64,000 nucleotides of DNA from Rhynochetos jubatus (lineage: Eukaryota > Chordata > Aves > Eurypygiformes > Rhynochetidae). Location: the NCBI GenBank assembly GCA_027574665.1, contig CM050651.1, positions 1,985,501-2,049,500 of the forward strand, written 5' to 3'. The translations under genes were made by a program, and so were the position numbers. How positions within the stretch are numbered: position 1 is the stretch's first letter; every line of letters begins with the position of its first letter. Below the pieces are notes generated by a model. That model was not told where the DNA came from. It ran no database searches and worked only from the letters and a program-made list of their open reading frames with translations. Of this stretch, positions 46,565 through 59,490 are shown one piece after another.

Positions 46565-49500
46565 GTAAGTGCTTTTCAGCTCTTGGCAGAGCTCATGCTG
46601 TGTCTGTTACTGTTCAGACCACCTGAGTAATGGCTGATGCCATGGAAGGAAGCTGGACAAGCACAAAAATCTTTGAGGCCACAGAAATTAGCATCTTTCT
46701 TCTTCAGACTTAGCCAGCAGGTTTTTTTGGCTCTGGCATCTGTGGGAACTGGTTCCCGCTTGTTCCTTCTGTAGCTTTAACTGTTTCCAGCATTTGAAGA
46801 CCAGGAGTTCATCCCAAGTTATAAGAATGCTCCCTGTTGCTGAGTTTTCCCCTGCAGCACTTACTAACATGTGAGGAGCAGACAAAAGTTAAGATGAGAT
46901 TCTTACACTGTCCCGAGGTGCAGTGGAGGCTGGATGGTATCTCCAGACAAGATGGTATCTCAAGACAAGGCAACATTGCTTAGGCATCCCCATTTCTCAT
47001 CCCCACATTACAGAGTTCCATTTTGACTCACTGCATGCTTCTGGGTCTGTTGCCAAAAAAAGAACTATATTCTCCCATGGTAAATGTACCCTGCCTATAT
47101 CAGGAGGATTCCTTTGAGGAAAAGATTGGGGTTTTCTCTGATAAACTGCCAGCTTGACTAGGGCTATCCCTCAGAATAGCTCAGTATTCTGAGGAAATGT
47201 TAAAAAAAAGGGAAAAAAAAAGACAATAAAACAAAACCTTACAATCTATTCTGAGTTCAAAATTTCAGTTTGCATGGAATAGCAGTCATTATCAGATGTT
47301 AGTGACAAGAGTTGTGACAGGAGTTGAGTGCCACCACGGCTGAAAATGTCCCCTTCTCTGCCCACTCTTCTGTTTATCAGGCACTGATATGTTGAGAAGG
47401 GTTATTTGAATCCACAGGATGTAGCCACCTTGTGCTGTTAATTTTACAAACCCCGTAGTTCAGGCTATGCATTATTAAGTATTATGTCTTTGCACACCTG
47501 TTTGTATTTTGTTGCAGGCATTAAACGGGGTTGGACTATCTATCTCCTAAGCCAAGACAGCTATTCAGTTTCCCTCACACCATTCTAATGCGGTGGGGCA
47601 GTGTCAGAGTGGGGTGAGTCCCACTGTCTGCAGGAGAAAGAGAATGACCAAAGGTTGGTATTGGAAAGCTGCCTTAGATCCCAGCTGTATATTCAGCTGA
47701 GATTGGTCTAACAGAGCTGTGCCCTTCTCTTTCTCTATTCCTCTCAAGTAGAGGTCCGTCCAGTGGCTCTCTGGATACATGTCTCTGAGGTTCAGACAGG
47801 ATGGCCGTTGAGTTTGAAAGCTGCTCTTGTAGTAAGAGAACAATTGCATGAGCAGTGGATACAACTGATCTAATTTCATTTAGAGTAAACCTGTTTCAAG
47901 CTCTTCCCAGCTTTTTCTTTGCCATTGCCTTGAATCTATAGTAGCTCTTCAAAGCATGGGGGCTTTCTGTGTTGGATCTACCAATACAAACTGCTACAAA
48001 GAATCTGGCAGGGACATAAGTGCCTTGTCTGCCCGTAAAGCCTTGAATCCCTGTAAGACAGGTAAAACCTATGTCCCGAGCAAAGTGAAGAGGCTGTTTA
48101 ACTCTCCCTTGAGGTGCTTGCTGGTGCTTCGTCCTTGCTGCGTTCAGTGCTGCAGAGCAGTGCAGGCCTGGGGCACACAGGTTTCCTCTGGCAGTGACTA
48201 AGCCAGAACAAGTTTCTGGGCTTTGCTGAATTCCCACTTTATAAAGGAGTCGCCTGGTCTGTTTATCAGACCTGGCCTACAGTCAAGGTGGTGAGTAAAA
48301 AGTGGGGTAGAAGTGATTCAGCTAAAGACACCAAACTAGGGAAGGGGCTTTTCTGCGATACTCTTCAGTTTCATTTCTCCGCTCACCTGCTGTTGTGACT
48401 CTCAGACAGTCCCCAGGTCTTGGTATTCCCAATGCTCCATCTTGTGTGGGTGTGACACTCTCTTTTAATGACCATGTAACTTGGCAGCCTCTTGGGTAGC
48501 TCCAGGGGGCAATTTGGAGTACATGGATTATACCATATTAAAGCATGTCTGTACTATTAAGATGCCTGTCCTGGGTGGCAAGCAAAATTGAAAGCATGAG
48601 AAGAATATCGGCCAGAAGGGCTTCACTTAAGCAACTTGTGTCCCTACTGGGTTTGCACAGCTGATCTTTTTTAGTGATGTCTGCCTCTTGGCAATTCCGA
48701 GAATTAAACAATACACAATGGTAAAGTGCAGAGGTAAATTATATCTTACGGCACTGAAACACTGCCCTAATGGTAGCCACACTTTAAAATGGAGTACTCT
48801 CTCCAGTTCAGCTGGTTTAAAACAAAAACCAACCAAACAAACAAAAAATCCAAAGAAAAGAGCTCTAATTGTGAGAAAGAAATGCCAAGAAATGTCAGAG
48901 TTGATGCAGCCTTTAAAGGTACCAGATAAAGATGGGATTAACTGTCAGTGATGCTGGAGTACTCAGTCTGGGTCGTGCAGCAGAGTGATTTCTGGACTTC
49001 TTCTGTAGCTGACTGAAAAGATAATTAAAGATGGTCTTGACCACAGTGACTCCCAAATTATCCCCGGTGCATGGTGCCTTATTTTATATGGAACACTTCA
49101 GCAGTGCAGCGCGGATTCTGCTCTCTGTGGAGTGCAGAGGAGTAAATCTACTTGCTAAGCAGAGCCCAAGATGCAAAACCTGCCTGGGAGCTGGGCTGTG
49201 CCCCCAGGCACTGCCCCTCGACCTGCCCCAACCACAGGTCTTGGGCTGTGCCACAGGCAGCACTGCGTGAGCCGGAAGCCTGCCATTAGTTGCCCCTTGG
49301 ACTGCAGCACAAAGCACATGAGGATGTTTTCCATGCTGGTTCCTAACCTTAGAGCATTATAATCATAACCTGTTCTGAAAATGTAAGCGATTGCACTGAC
49401 CAGGCCCCTGACGGGTCAGGTTCAACCGTATCTTGCCAGGCACCCAGCTTTTAAGGGCATAAAGAGCAAACTGCACTTTTCCCTAAAAAAATGACCTGAA

Positions 49501-51802
49501 ATATCCTTTGGGAAATTTACATGCAATATTTCGTTGTTTATTCTGACAGCAAGAGAATTGGGGATCTTCAGAAGTTCTAACTATACATGAAAGGTAAAAC
49601 AATGAAAAAAGAGCATGTGGGAAAGGAGCTTTTCATAACAAAATCCTTTTCCAAATACTACCTATTTGTGGCATTTGGGCCAATTTCATGAAGTACCATA
49701 GCATTGTGGTTTGATTAGTATTTAGATCATTGAAAGCAACAGATTTGTGGGAAATGGTAACTACTGGGGAGATGTTTTGGAAAGAGGGAAACTCTCTTTA
49801 TAATGGGTTAATATAGATGTTAGCAAATTCACTATACAGAGGTATGCTTAGAATCCATATTTTCTGAGCATGCCACATCATAAGCTCCTTGTATTTCCTC
49901 AATATTTACACATATAGCCTCACATTTTTTTCCCTTGTCAGCTTCCTCACAGTTACTTTCAGCAATCTCTGTGGGTAACTATTTTCTATTAAACCTTTAT
50001 TTGTATTATTTACAGATACCCCTGTATTATTCCCAAGAAGTTTTTCATGTTGGCTTCTTTATTGTAGTTTATATTTTTCTTTCATGGGTGGCTATAGGTT
50101 TTCCTGAAATGACATTCCAATTTTAACATTGCAATATAATGTCAGCGTTAAAATGTTCATAAGCAAGAAATGCAGTATGATAATTTAAGCCTCAGAAAAT
50201 GAAGAGTAGGCTATTGTAAATGAAGTGGCTCCTCTGAGGTCAGGCAGGATTCAGCACTGCAAGAACTGGCTTCTGCCACCCTCATTCACCCTGAGCAGCC
50301 CATGATTTCTGAGAGGCCGTGTTCTTTAGATGACTCGGGCTGCTTGCCCAGCGAAAGGCTGTTCAGTGGGGACAAGGGGAGATGAATCTAAGAGTCCGCT
50401 GCCTAGAAGCTTTCTGAAAAGATTAATTACTCTGTGAAAGAGTCCAGTAATGAGAAACTATGTTGCTTTTGTTGTAGGCCATTGGGTCCTGGATGGTCAT
50501 TCCCTTTTTCCAGAGCTAATCTCTAAAGTAAATAGTTTTCTTTTTGTTGACTGTCAGCAGTGTGTCACTGTGCAGTGACCTGGATGTGCAAGTGCAGTGG
50601 ACTCGAGATCTTGTGGCCTCTGCCAAATCTGTACAGGGCGGATCTCGTGCTCCCCAGTGCCCTCTGCCATCAGTTCCTTTAAGTCTGAAAGGAAGGAGAT
50701 TGAGCAATTTGTCACCGCTTGTTGAGAACTGGCTTTTGCTGCTTGATGGCCTTTCTTTTCTTACTTCTGAACCTTTTTTTCATTTCAGCGATGATGCTTT
50801 GCTCCACTCCACCTCCCAGGTTTTTTTTTGCCTATCTGCTTAACTCCTTTTTTGTTTAGAAGGTATGGCTTTACATGTGTGCGCATGCACACACATACAC
50901 ACACACAGAGTATTTAAGTTAATTGTAAAACCTACTTCCAATAGACATCTACAGACCTTGCCATTTACCCAGTTTTTTCCTCCATGATTTCATAGTGTTG
51001 CGTGGTGTATTGTCGGTCCCTAACTGATTACAGAGATCATGACACCAAGCATCCTGCACGCACTCTTCCTAGTATTTTTGTCTTTAGTTGCATGTATTTG
51101 TTATTTCCTTTCTAAGAGATATGAGAGCACCTTCCAAAGAACTATTTCCTGAAAATTACTGATGTCAATGAATGATGTATGAGCAGTGATTTGCTGTGCA
51201 GCTGCAATGATGAGAAAGCTTAAATTAAAAATCTTGAATTTTACTAAAAACTTGCCTTGGTCACGTGAGAACTTCCACATGATGACAAATTTGACTACAT
51301 ATCTATAGACAGCCCTTTATATGTGCCCCAAAAGACGGAAAAGACTGCCAAGGGAGGAGCTGAGGCTATCCAGAAGTCTGGTCCTCTGTATTGCCCAACA
51401 GTCATTCTTTGTTCCTGCTGTCATGCTCCACAGCATGGCTATCTTCCTCAATGGCAAGATTGGTGACTGCAGTTTGGCTCTGGGAAGTAAACCAAGGGCA
51501 CAGACGCTACTCTCTGTACAGCTATGCAGCTATTTATTTTTCAGGGGGTTGCCCCATGACAATTCTTTGTGAATAAGAAGGTCAATGAGGAGATTCTCAC
51601 TGTGACGAACCCTGCAGAGCTTCCACAGTGCTTCCACAGCTGATGACTGAAGGCAGTCAGAGGGAATCAACCTTAGGCATATCAGCCTAATGAAGTGGAT
51701 CGTAATGCAGTACTGTCACTTTTTGTTCCTCCTTCTTTAGGGACTTTATTTCTTGCTTGTAGAATGATCCAAAAGGGTACCAGCGGGTGACTTCACAGAG
51801 CT
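46565..51802. other. No recognisable gene
   Basis: Mixed composition. GC-richer patches at about 47900-48230 and 49080-49290 carry overlapping frames on both strands (up to 113 codons at 47896-48237 minus) with no family resemblance. A short CA-rich stretch lies at about 50888-50908. No repeat was named. Confidence 0.45.
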
Positions 51803-51835
51803 CTTTCTAACCTCGAGTATCACGAGGTTAGAAAG
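51803..51835. repeat. Perfect 13-bp inverted repeat with 7-base loop
   Basis: CTTTCTAACCTCG at 51803-51815 and its exact reverse complement CGAGGTTAGAAAG at 51823-51835 enclose AGTATCA. It lies inside a 155-codon minus frame (51746-52213) that resembles no known protein. No T run follows, so there is no terminator-like context, and none is expected in a vertebrate genome. Confidence 0.9.
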
Positions 51836-52291
51836 ACACCTGGCCAGAAACCACACCGCTTTATCCCAGCTGAAGGGAAAAGCCAGGGATACTTTCAAAA
51901 CTAAATGCAGGCTCAGCACACGCTGGGGCACATGAGGAAGCTGGCTTTCAGCCACATATATCCCAGGCTTTACACAAGCTGAGACCCTGTCCACGACCTC
52001 TGAAAGGCTGAACCTCAGGTCTTGTAATGGACTGTTTCTAAAGCAGTCATGTACTGTAGGAAACGAAGCCCCAGCCCTCACCTCACAGGTCTTGTAACCT
52101 GAGTATGTGATAAGAAAATCAGCAGATGCAAAACCAAAGGCGGTGTCCAGCTGAGCTTGAGAGTTTGGAGTAAGTACAAAGGAAGTAACCACAGAGCAGG
52201 GGCAATGAGTCACTGTCAGGTGTTATGTGCATGGGAAGACATCAGTAAGTCTTAAGCAGAGATTTGAAGTGACTGTATGTTTTCTTTACAG

Positions 52292-52426
52292 GAAGCTTTT
52301 TGTTTGCAAAAGAAACATGGTAAAAGAGGAAGGAACAGTACTGGAGAGCACCAGCAGCTGGAGAGCCATCTCTTATCTTCTTGGTCAGCTGCAAGCAAGT
52401 ACTGACTGGTGTGCACTTGGAGAGAA
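52292..52426 (+). CDS. Candidate exon, plus strand, unknown gene or ncRNA
   Basis: A strong acceptor, TATGTTTTCTTTACAG, ends at 52291, and donor GAGAA|GTGAGT begins at 52427. The 135-nt block (45 codons' worth, phase-symmetric) is open in the frame with KLFVCKRNMVKEEG, then SSWRAISYLLGQLQ and TDWCALGE. A second exon-like block follows after a 142-nt gap. Joined to it, the frame would end within four codons (a TAG at 52579-52581), which suits either a C-terminus or a non-coding RNA. No family was recognised. Confidence 0.28.
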
Positions 52427-52568
52427 GTGAGTAAAGCAAGGTACAGAGCTTGTTTGGTGACTTAGGGGAGGGAAGAGGTAGATGAGGGATGCAGACTATG
52501 TGAAAATACAATAGAGGTGGCAAGTCAGCAAGATAATTTTTACTGCAATGCATTAAATGGTTTTGCAG

Positions 52569-52683
52569 GGAGAGAGAGTAGACTTGTTGAAACCAGGAAG
52601 AGGAATCTTCTGTTCTGGAGATGTGAGACTGAAAACCTGAACCAGAGCTTTGCTAAAGAAAAAGGGGCTGGATTTTTAAGGCG
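52569..52683 (+). ncRNA. Second exon-like block, plus strand
   Basis: Acceptor TAAATGGTTTTGCAG ends at 52568, and donor AAGGCG|GTATGC begins at 52684. The block is open in one frame (RLVETRKRNLLFWRCETEN, then QSFAKEKGAGFLRR), but that frame does not match the phase left by 52292-52426. If both blocks belong to one transcript, this one is 3' UTR or part of a lncRNA. Evidence is splice signals only. Confidence 0.2.
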
Positions 52684-55600
52684 GTATGCAGGAAGAATGA
52701 ATATTATTTGTGTCAGTTGCCTGAGAATGCTGCTTTTTGCCATTCTCAGGTTACTCCTCTTACAAAATTACTGAACGTTTCTATGCCTGTTGTTATTTAG
52801 AAATGGTTACAATTAAGCTAGCCTAATTATTTCAGTTCCCTCTGTTTTGGTTCCTCTTCTTGTTTTAAATTAGTTCCTCTGCTAGAATCTGCCAGCTTTG
52901 GCAGCTATTGTTTCAGTCATTATTCACAATGTGACAATTATGTCAACATAAAAATCCTCCCAGTTTGCAAGGATTTTTCTACAGTTCTGTCTTAGGCCAT
53001 ATAAACTGCAATCCCATGAGAAGATTTTTGTTCAGGAACCCAAAACTTTAAGTCTACCCAAACTGTGTTCCTCAATTTTTATCCTCTAGTTTATTTCACT
53101 ACTAAAAGCAAAAGCTCACACAACCATTGGCCTTTTTAATTTACCCTGATCTAGCTGCCACTAATGTTCATAGAAATACTTCCTTTCATGTCAGTGAGTC
53201 TGATCTCAGTCAAAGCCTTGATAATACCAAGCTTACTTCAACAATCATAAAGATTAGCGTAACATGAGCAAAGACCAATACTACTTGTGAGCTGTAATGG
53301 TAATTTTGATAAGGGACACTCTCTGGAAAAATGAAACAAAAATAAAAATCAGAATCTGTTATGTTCATACAGCTAATATCTGGGTTTGCTGGAAAAAAAA
53401 TAATTCTTGAACCATTGGAAATTGCTTAAACTCTCAATTATAGAATCCCTCTTTTACCATACTGTACAAAAGAGATGCTTTCCAGTCCAGCAGATGTTAC
53501 TGAGGATTTTCCAATTGTAGTTTTTACAATCTCTATTTAGCATAAACTGTAGTTGTGTTGGATTCATCCTTATTATATGTAACAACATGAAAGAAAGAAC
53601 CTCTCTGGTTTGAAAGCACAAGGGAGGTTGATAGGACATGCTGTGCCAGAGGGAGATGATTAGCCAGAGGAACTGTAAGCACCTGGAGCCAGTTGTCTCT
53701 CCTAGATGATGTCAGTGCTGAGAGGAGTCAACACCCCAGTCATCCCAGGGAAGAAAGGCATGATGCCTTTGGCTTTTGTTTGGTTTAACTGTTTGTTTCC
53801 TTAACAAGACGAGAACAGAATTCAACTTTGTGCCAGGAATGAAAAAAAAAGGAATATTTTGTATTGCTTTTCATTCTCAAACAGAAAGGAAATTCTCCAG
53901 GTTGTGCAGATGGTTTTGTTGGTGAAAAACATAGATGTGGAAACCCGGTGACCACAGGAGAAAAGGGAGTAATCTGGGGAAGGTACAAGATAGTACAAGA
54001 CAGCCTCGCTCCTCTTGTTGTTACAGGGCCTGAGACTGAGCATCCAAATTACGGTATTATGACACTGTTCATAAAAATATACAATAGGACTGACACACAG
54101 GGTCGTGGAAGTGAAGGTAACACATAGGATCATGCCTTCAAGCCGTGGTCTGAAGTTTCTCTTTTGTCTGCATGAGACAATACAAGTCTGGGGAAGATGA
54201 ATAAAGCTGAGGCTGTGATTCTGCAGTCACTGTATAGACACAAGCACAGACTGCTGCCAACCTTTGCTGATGATAGTCAGGGAGTTATGCCCTCAGTCAT
54301 TTCAGGCTTACTTGTTGATAGAAAATAGGGTGTTACTCTGCTTTGCCTGTAAAAATAAGCAAAAGCCACAAAGGTAACGTGGTGGTAACTTGCTACACCA
54401 AATTTTTACATAAAATTGACGGTGAACATCAGCCATCATAAGACCAAAAAAGCGGAAGAAAAAATTATACTGACACATTCAATTAGCCATGGGAGTCTCT
54501 CGTTAACGGGCACTATGCTCACTGTGGCCATGAGGAGAGCAGTTTGTCTGTCCCCTGAGAAGGTGTCTTGGAGCACACCGGGTGCCTGGACATGGTGGTG
54601 GCACCACCTGCCCCCATCCCTGCCATGCTCTGGCAGTAGGATCCAGTTGTGTGTCGAGCTCCAGTTTTTCTCCCTTTCTTGGTACTGATGCTCTGTCCGC
54701 TGGAAACAGGGATGTGGAACCTCAGCTCCATTCACTGCTGTTGGTTCCAAAGATGCTGTCCTGTCACTGCGCTGACTATAAATGTCACATCTTTGTGGGC
54801 ATGGTGCCACCAGCTCAGACAGGTGCACAGAATTCATGAGAGGTATAGAAACTAATTCTTATAAATTAAGTTAATTTTATAACTAAACTGTAACTAGTAA
54901 AAGAGAGGTACAAATCCAGAGAACCCAGCCAAAATCACTCCAGATTACTTGCATCTACTCCCCTGCACATAGTTTTCATCCACTTGTAGGGAATTCAGTA
55001 GTTTCAAATCAAACTGAGGAAAGTGTTCTCCTGATCCCTGCATGCAGTTTCTTTTCTCTCTTGAAACGCAGTCTCTTTCTTCAGTCCAACCAGTTTCCTT
55101 CTAATCATCTATGCACCCCAGGCCTGCCCTTTTAATTTTTTTTTCTTGGTAGCCTCCAGTCCTCTTTGATGGTGTCCCCTTGACCAGCTTCTTCAGGCAA
55201 ATGCCGGAAGTGATGCCTCCAACCGATGGGAACAGTCTCAACATACAAACATTCAGGCAGCGTAAAGGGCAGATGAGGGCGTACACACTATTGCTAACTA
55301 TCCAAAATGTACACAATCTGCAATTGGTTGGGGCTTTTGTTTGTTTGTTTGTTACCCCTCCTCCTGACATTCCATTTTACATGTCTGCATTTATCCATGT
55401 TAGTTACTTTTCTTTCTTATCTGCCCAAAACACTTGTACAAGGGCGTGTAGACAGAACACAGCACTATTACTGATGGAAGCCTGTGCGCTAAGTGGACTC
55501 AAGGAAGGATTATGGGTGAAACAACTAAAACAAGCATGACACTAGTTCTGAGTAAAACACTGAAAGAGTAAGAGCCTGGGGGTGTTCAATTCTATGGGGC

Positions 55601-58262
55601 GATACTTTCCTAACACAAACCTTAGTGCTTCTCTTTTTCCTGAGAAAGAGCTAGAGCTTGAAACACTGGAGCAGTATCATTAGGCACGCCACCATAAATG
55701 GGTCACCACACAAGAGCTTGGAAGTTTGCAAATACAGTAGTACATAGGAGAGCCGTAGGCACTTAGGTGTTCCCTGTTTGTGGTGGGTGACTTGGTGAGG
55801 TTTCAAACCAAAGGGAATGCATCAATGTTCTGGCTCTGCAGCTCTACTTCACTACACAAAGTGATTGTGCTTTTTCCACCTACAAGGGAGAATAAAATGT
55901 TTTTGTCCCCCTTTAGAATTTTCTTTTGTGGTGATGCCTGAAAAAGCACTGATAGCAGAACAGGTACCACGGTACTGCCTACCTTACTGATCTCTGCTGT
56001 CTCTTCTCACCGTCTGCTGATCTGTGTTTTGTGAAAGGTATGAAGCAGAGATTATCTGTGTACAGCAGAGTACCACTCTGGTCTGTGACCAGCTCTTATT
56101 ATCAAACTCATTAGTAATAATGTGGAGTTCCTTGAGCACAGCTTTTTGTGGAATACATGGGGAGTTAGCATATAATTGTCCCAGTGTCTAAAGACGGCTG
56201 CTGCTCAACTGGTGCACAGATAGTATTCCTCTTTTCTTCCTGACCACCTACTTTCGTGAAACGTGCTGAAAGATAACATACAAGAGACCTTTCCATCTCT
56301 GTCGAGTTGAATTGCAGCTGGCCAGAGGTTCAGAATGATGAAGGTGGGAACTTAGAAATATCAAATTTATGTTTTACCTTCAGATCCGCTAAGCTAAAAA
56401 TGGGCTGCTTTATTTCCAATTGAAGAAAAACAGAACTGGGATAATACCATGGCAAGCAGTGTGCAGAGCTAGTGTAAAACAGGCCACAGACCAAAAATAA
56501 GGCTGCATTACTAGGCTGTAGCTTTAATGCTGTCCTGGGATGTGGAACTTGTGGTTTTGGTTTTGTTTTGGGGTTTTTTTTAGTGGGGGAGGGGGCGAGG
56601 ACGGGGAGAGGGAGGTGAGTGCTGTGAGCATGACTGGAAATTTTTTAGTCCCAGGATGTAGGCATCTCTTCAGCTTTCCTGCGCAGTGTAATGCATTGCC
56701 AATAATGCAGCTTTCTTCTAACAGAGGGCAATATAGAAAAGCGAGCATCCACATACGAAGCCTATTCTCCTGTGAGGGTGAATTCAAACCATTTTTTCTT
56801 TGCTTCTTCATGTTTCAGATCCATGTTTCTGGAATTCTTGTGCTTCATATAAAATCTTAAAGTATCTATAGCCAAATCTGTGAGGAGGATACCCCAAATG
56901 GCCGTCCTCGTGAAAACCTGCTTGTCTGTAACAAGTCGTTCTCTTCATACTGAGTTTTCTTGGAAGAAAAATCTAGAGGAAGTAAAATGAGATCTCAGTG
57001 TCCCCACTTTTTTTCCCCAGCTTCTCAGAAATAGTTCCATTAGAAGACAATCATTTCAGCAATTTAAAACCTGCTTGTAGAGCATGCTGAATGGGGGTTT
57101 TTTGCTTCAGCAGAAAGTGCTTCAGGTTCCTCTTGTACAGATGGGAGAAAAAATTCATGCTGCCCTGTAGCCTGCAACGCTAATCAAGCAAATGCTGGGG
57201 AGACTGGCCAGCATTTTGTGGTTTCTGGCTGGTTAACTGGCAATGGGATAATCAATCAAGGAAATAAATGGTATTTTTTTAATCTTTGTTAGATTTGGAT
57301 TTGGTAGGGATTAAATAGGGAACATCTCAGCATAATCTTTCCTTAAGTGCATAGCAGCCATTGATACTCATGTTCTGTGCCCTGGGTGAGAGAAGATTTC
57401 CCGTTTGGCATCACTGCTGCAGTTCTTCTGTCAGCAGAGCGGCTGCATCTCTTGTCCCTGTACCACAGCTGCAGTGTATGCAACAACAGCAGCCAGCAGC
57501 ACTGTAACATAAATGTGTCCAAAATCATACTTCAATTTAATTAGCTATAGAGGTTATTCTGTAAAAGAGGGGGAAAGAACTCACTATTGCCTTCCTAATA
57601 GAGCAAATTCCAGTAATAATCCTGAAAGTTCCTTTACATTTGATTTAAGGAATGCAGGAAAGGCCTGGATAGTCACTAAATCAGCTGTCCACTAGTAGAA
57701 GGAGCTTGGTGCTGCAGCAGAGACACAATGCTCTAATTAAAATGTCTCAGGCTATTAGAATTTTCCATTATGAAAGCAGAATGTTTGCTTGCCACACAGT
57801 GATGATGTTATCTTGACTAGTCTCATATATCACAGACATGGAAATTAATTTGGAGGAGGGGACCGGAATTTAGAATGTGTTCTTTTATGCCATTCTCTTT
57901 TGGGAAGGTAGGGGAAAAAAAAGCACTGACCCTTTAAAGGTCCTACAGTTTGTTTCCAGTGCTTTTGTACTGAATCCTGGTACCTGACTTCCCCCCCTCC
58001 CCCCGCCCCCACCATTAGGAAAAAAAAAAAATCATCTGGATTTCTTATCTTCCTTAAGAGGTGCAATCCTGTAGGAGCTATGAAGGGCTTAAAATCTCTA
58101 CTTACACTACAAATTCTTCCCATCTTCTGGGTGTCAGGCTTTGTACAACAATGTATTCCAGGTTAGTTTCTGTTTCAAAAGAACATCTTCCATTTGAAAG
58201 CAGAGCTTCTTTTGTTCTTTTCTAAATATTTCTTGGAGGCCATATTTCTAAACTGTGTATGA

Positions 58263-58303
<41 letters not shown>

Positions 58304-59385
58304 GATCCTATCAGGAACCTAAGTCATGGAAACAGTATTCTCTGCTAAGTGTTATCTGCGCATGTTATTACTTAACATAAAGGCAAGAAGGTAATACAGT
58401 CCCAAGTACTTAGGAATTCCTGTTGAGAAGAATGGCAGAACTGAAGAATAGAGAAGCCATTTGATGACTGCAGTTTTCAGCTGCAATCTGCAGTACAAAA
58501 TCTTCTTGTCAAAGTTTATTATAGATGTATCTATAGTGTGTGTATATATACATATATATATATAAAATTTTCTAAGGTATTGGGCTAGACAGTAATTGAT
58601 ACATAGTGACGGCAATAATAAATACTGAGATTCAATAAACGAGCATGTGAGAGGAATTTTCACTCCTTTGTGAGCTAAGCTCCCTTTCTCAATTAACAGA
58701 AGGAGGATCTTTTGCAAAGAGGAATAGGAACCAGCCAGGTTAGACTACTCTGCCGAATTGCCTTTCAGAGAAGCCCTTTTCTGCCCACCGAGAGCCCAGC
58801 CTCCTGATTTTGACATCACGATTAAGTCTCCAAAATTGGAATACACCAAGATAAGCATTTGTATAAACAGATGCTTAAGTGCGTAAGCCTGTGTGTGTTG
58901 AAACTAGTTCTGAAAATAAACTAGTAGACATTGCTTTTTGTAAAGCTTATTTCACACTTTACAGTTCACCTGAAACCACCTTTTTCACATCTTCTGTGTG
59001 GTTGCTATTCACAGAAGGCTGTTACAGAACCAGGCTGTATCTGAATGGCAGAACTTGGGCACGGTCCCATGCTCACAGGCTTAAGTGCACATGCAGTCAC
59101 ATCCCAACTTATATCAATCTAGAGAAAGTGGATTTACTGTTTGGTCTCTGATGCAGGATTTGTGGCAAGTTTATGATTTGAGAATAAATTTGCTAATATT
59201 TTAGTCTGAAATAACTTGATCTGGATTTGTAACTTCTCAAAGGAAATAGTAAATATCTTTGTCATTAAATACAAAGATATTAGACTGTTAATTTTTCCCT
59301 AAATTTGTTTTTTGTTTTGTTTTGTTTTTTGTTTTTTCTTTCTTAAACATATGTAATTTCTTTTTTATCCTATCTGAATTTTCAG
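52684..59385. other. No recognisable gene; homopolymers and G-rich tracts
   Basis: Contains a G-rich tract at 56584-56613, a C-rich tract at 57991-58011 (both with G-quadruplex potential), a 31-base A run at 58270-58300 and (TA)n around 58543-58563. A 133-codon minus frame at 54436-54837 lies in a GC-richer patch open in several frames at once and resembles nothing known. The block at about 57540-57840 is TAAT-containing and unique-looking, possibly regulatory. Confidence 0.45.
58270..58300 (+). repeat. 31-base A homopolymer
   Basis: Uninterrupted run of 31 adenines. No retrotransposed sequence or target duplication is evident on its left, so it does not look like the tail of a recognisable retrocopy. 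Confidence 0.97.
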
Positions 59386-59490
59386 TTTGGAAGAAAGAAT
59401 CTTCACTTCCCTGCCACTGGATTATCATGGAGCTCATTAACTCCAATGAAATGAGCAGTGGCATGGAATAATTAAACTTACTTCCTGCTG
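59386..59490 (+). ncRNA. Candidate non-coding or 5' UTR exon A, plus strand
   Basis: Acceptor TTTTATCCTATCTGAATTTTCAG ends at 59385 (pyrimidine-rich overall), and a strong donor, CTGCTG|GTAAGTGG, begins at 59491. All three frames of the 105-nt block contain a stop, so it is non-coding or UTR. It contains a short ATG-initiated frame of 15 codons (MELINSNEMSSGME). It pairs naturally with the block at 60500-60731 across a 1,009-nt intron. Confidence 0.3.

Noticed and set aside
47896-48237. 113-codon minus frame
   Set aside because: No family resemblance and no supporting splice or start context; a plus frame overlaps it.
54436-54837. 133-codon minus frame with overlapping plus frames
   Set aside because: GC-richer patch open in four frames at once; none resembles a protein family.
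58270-58300. Poly-A tail of a processed pseudogene
   Set aside because: The sequence to its left shows no open frame or gene similarity and there is no flanking direct repeat.
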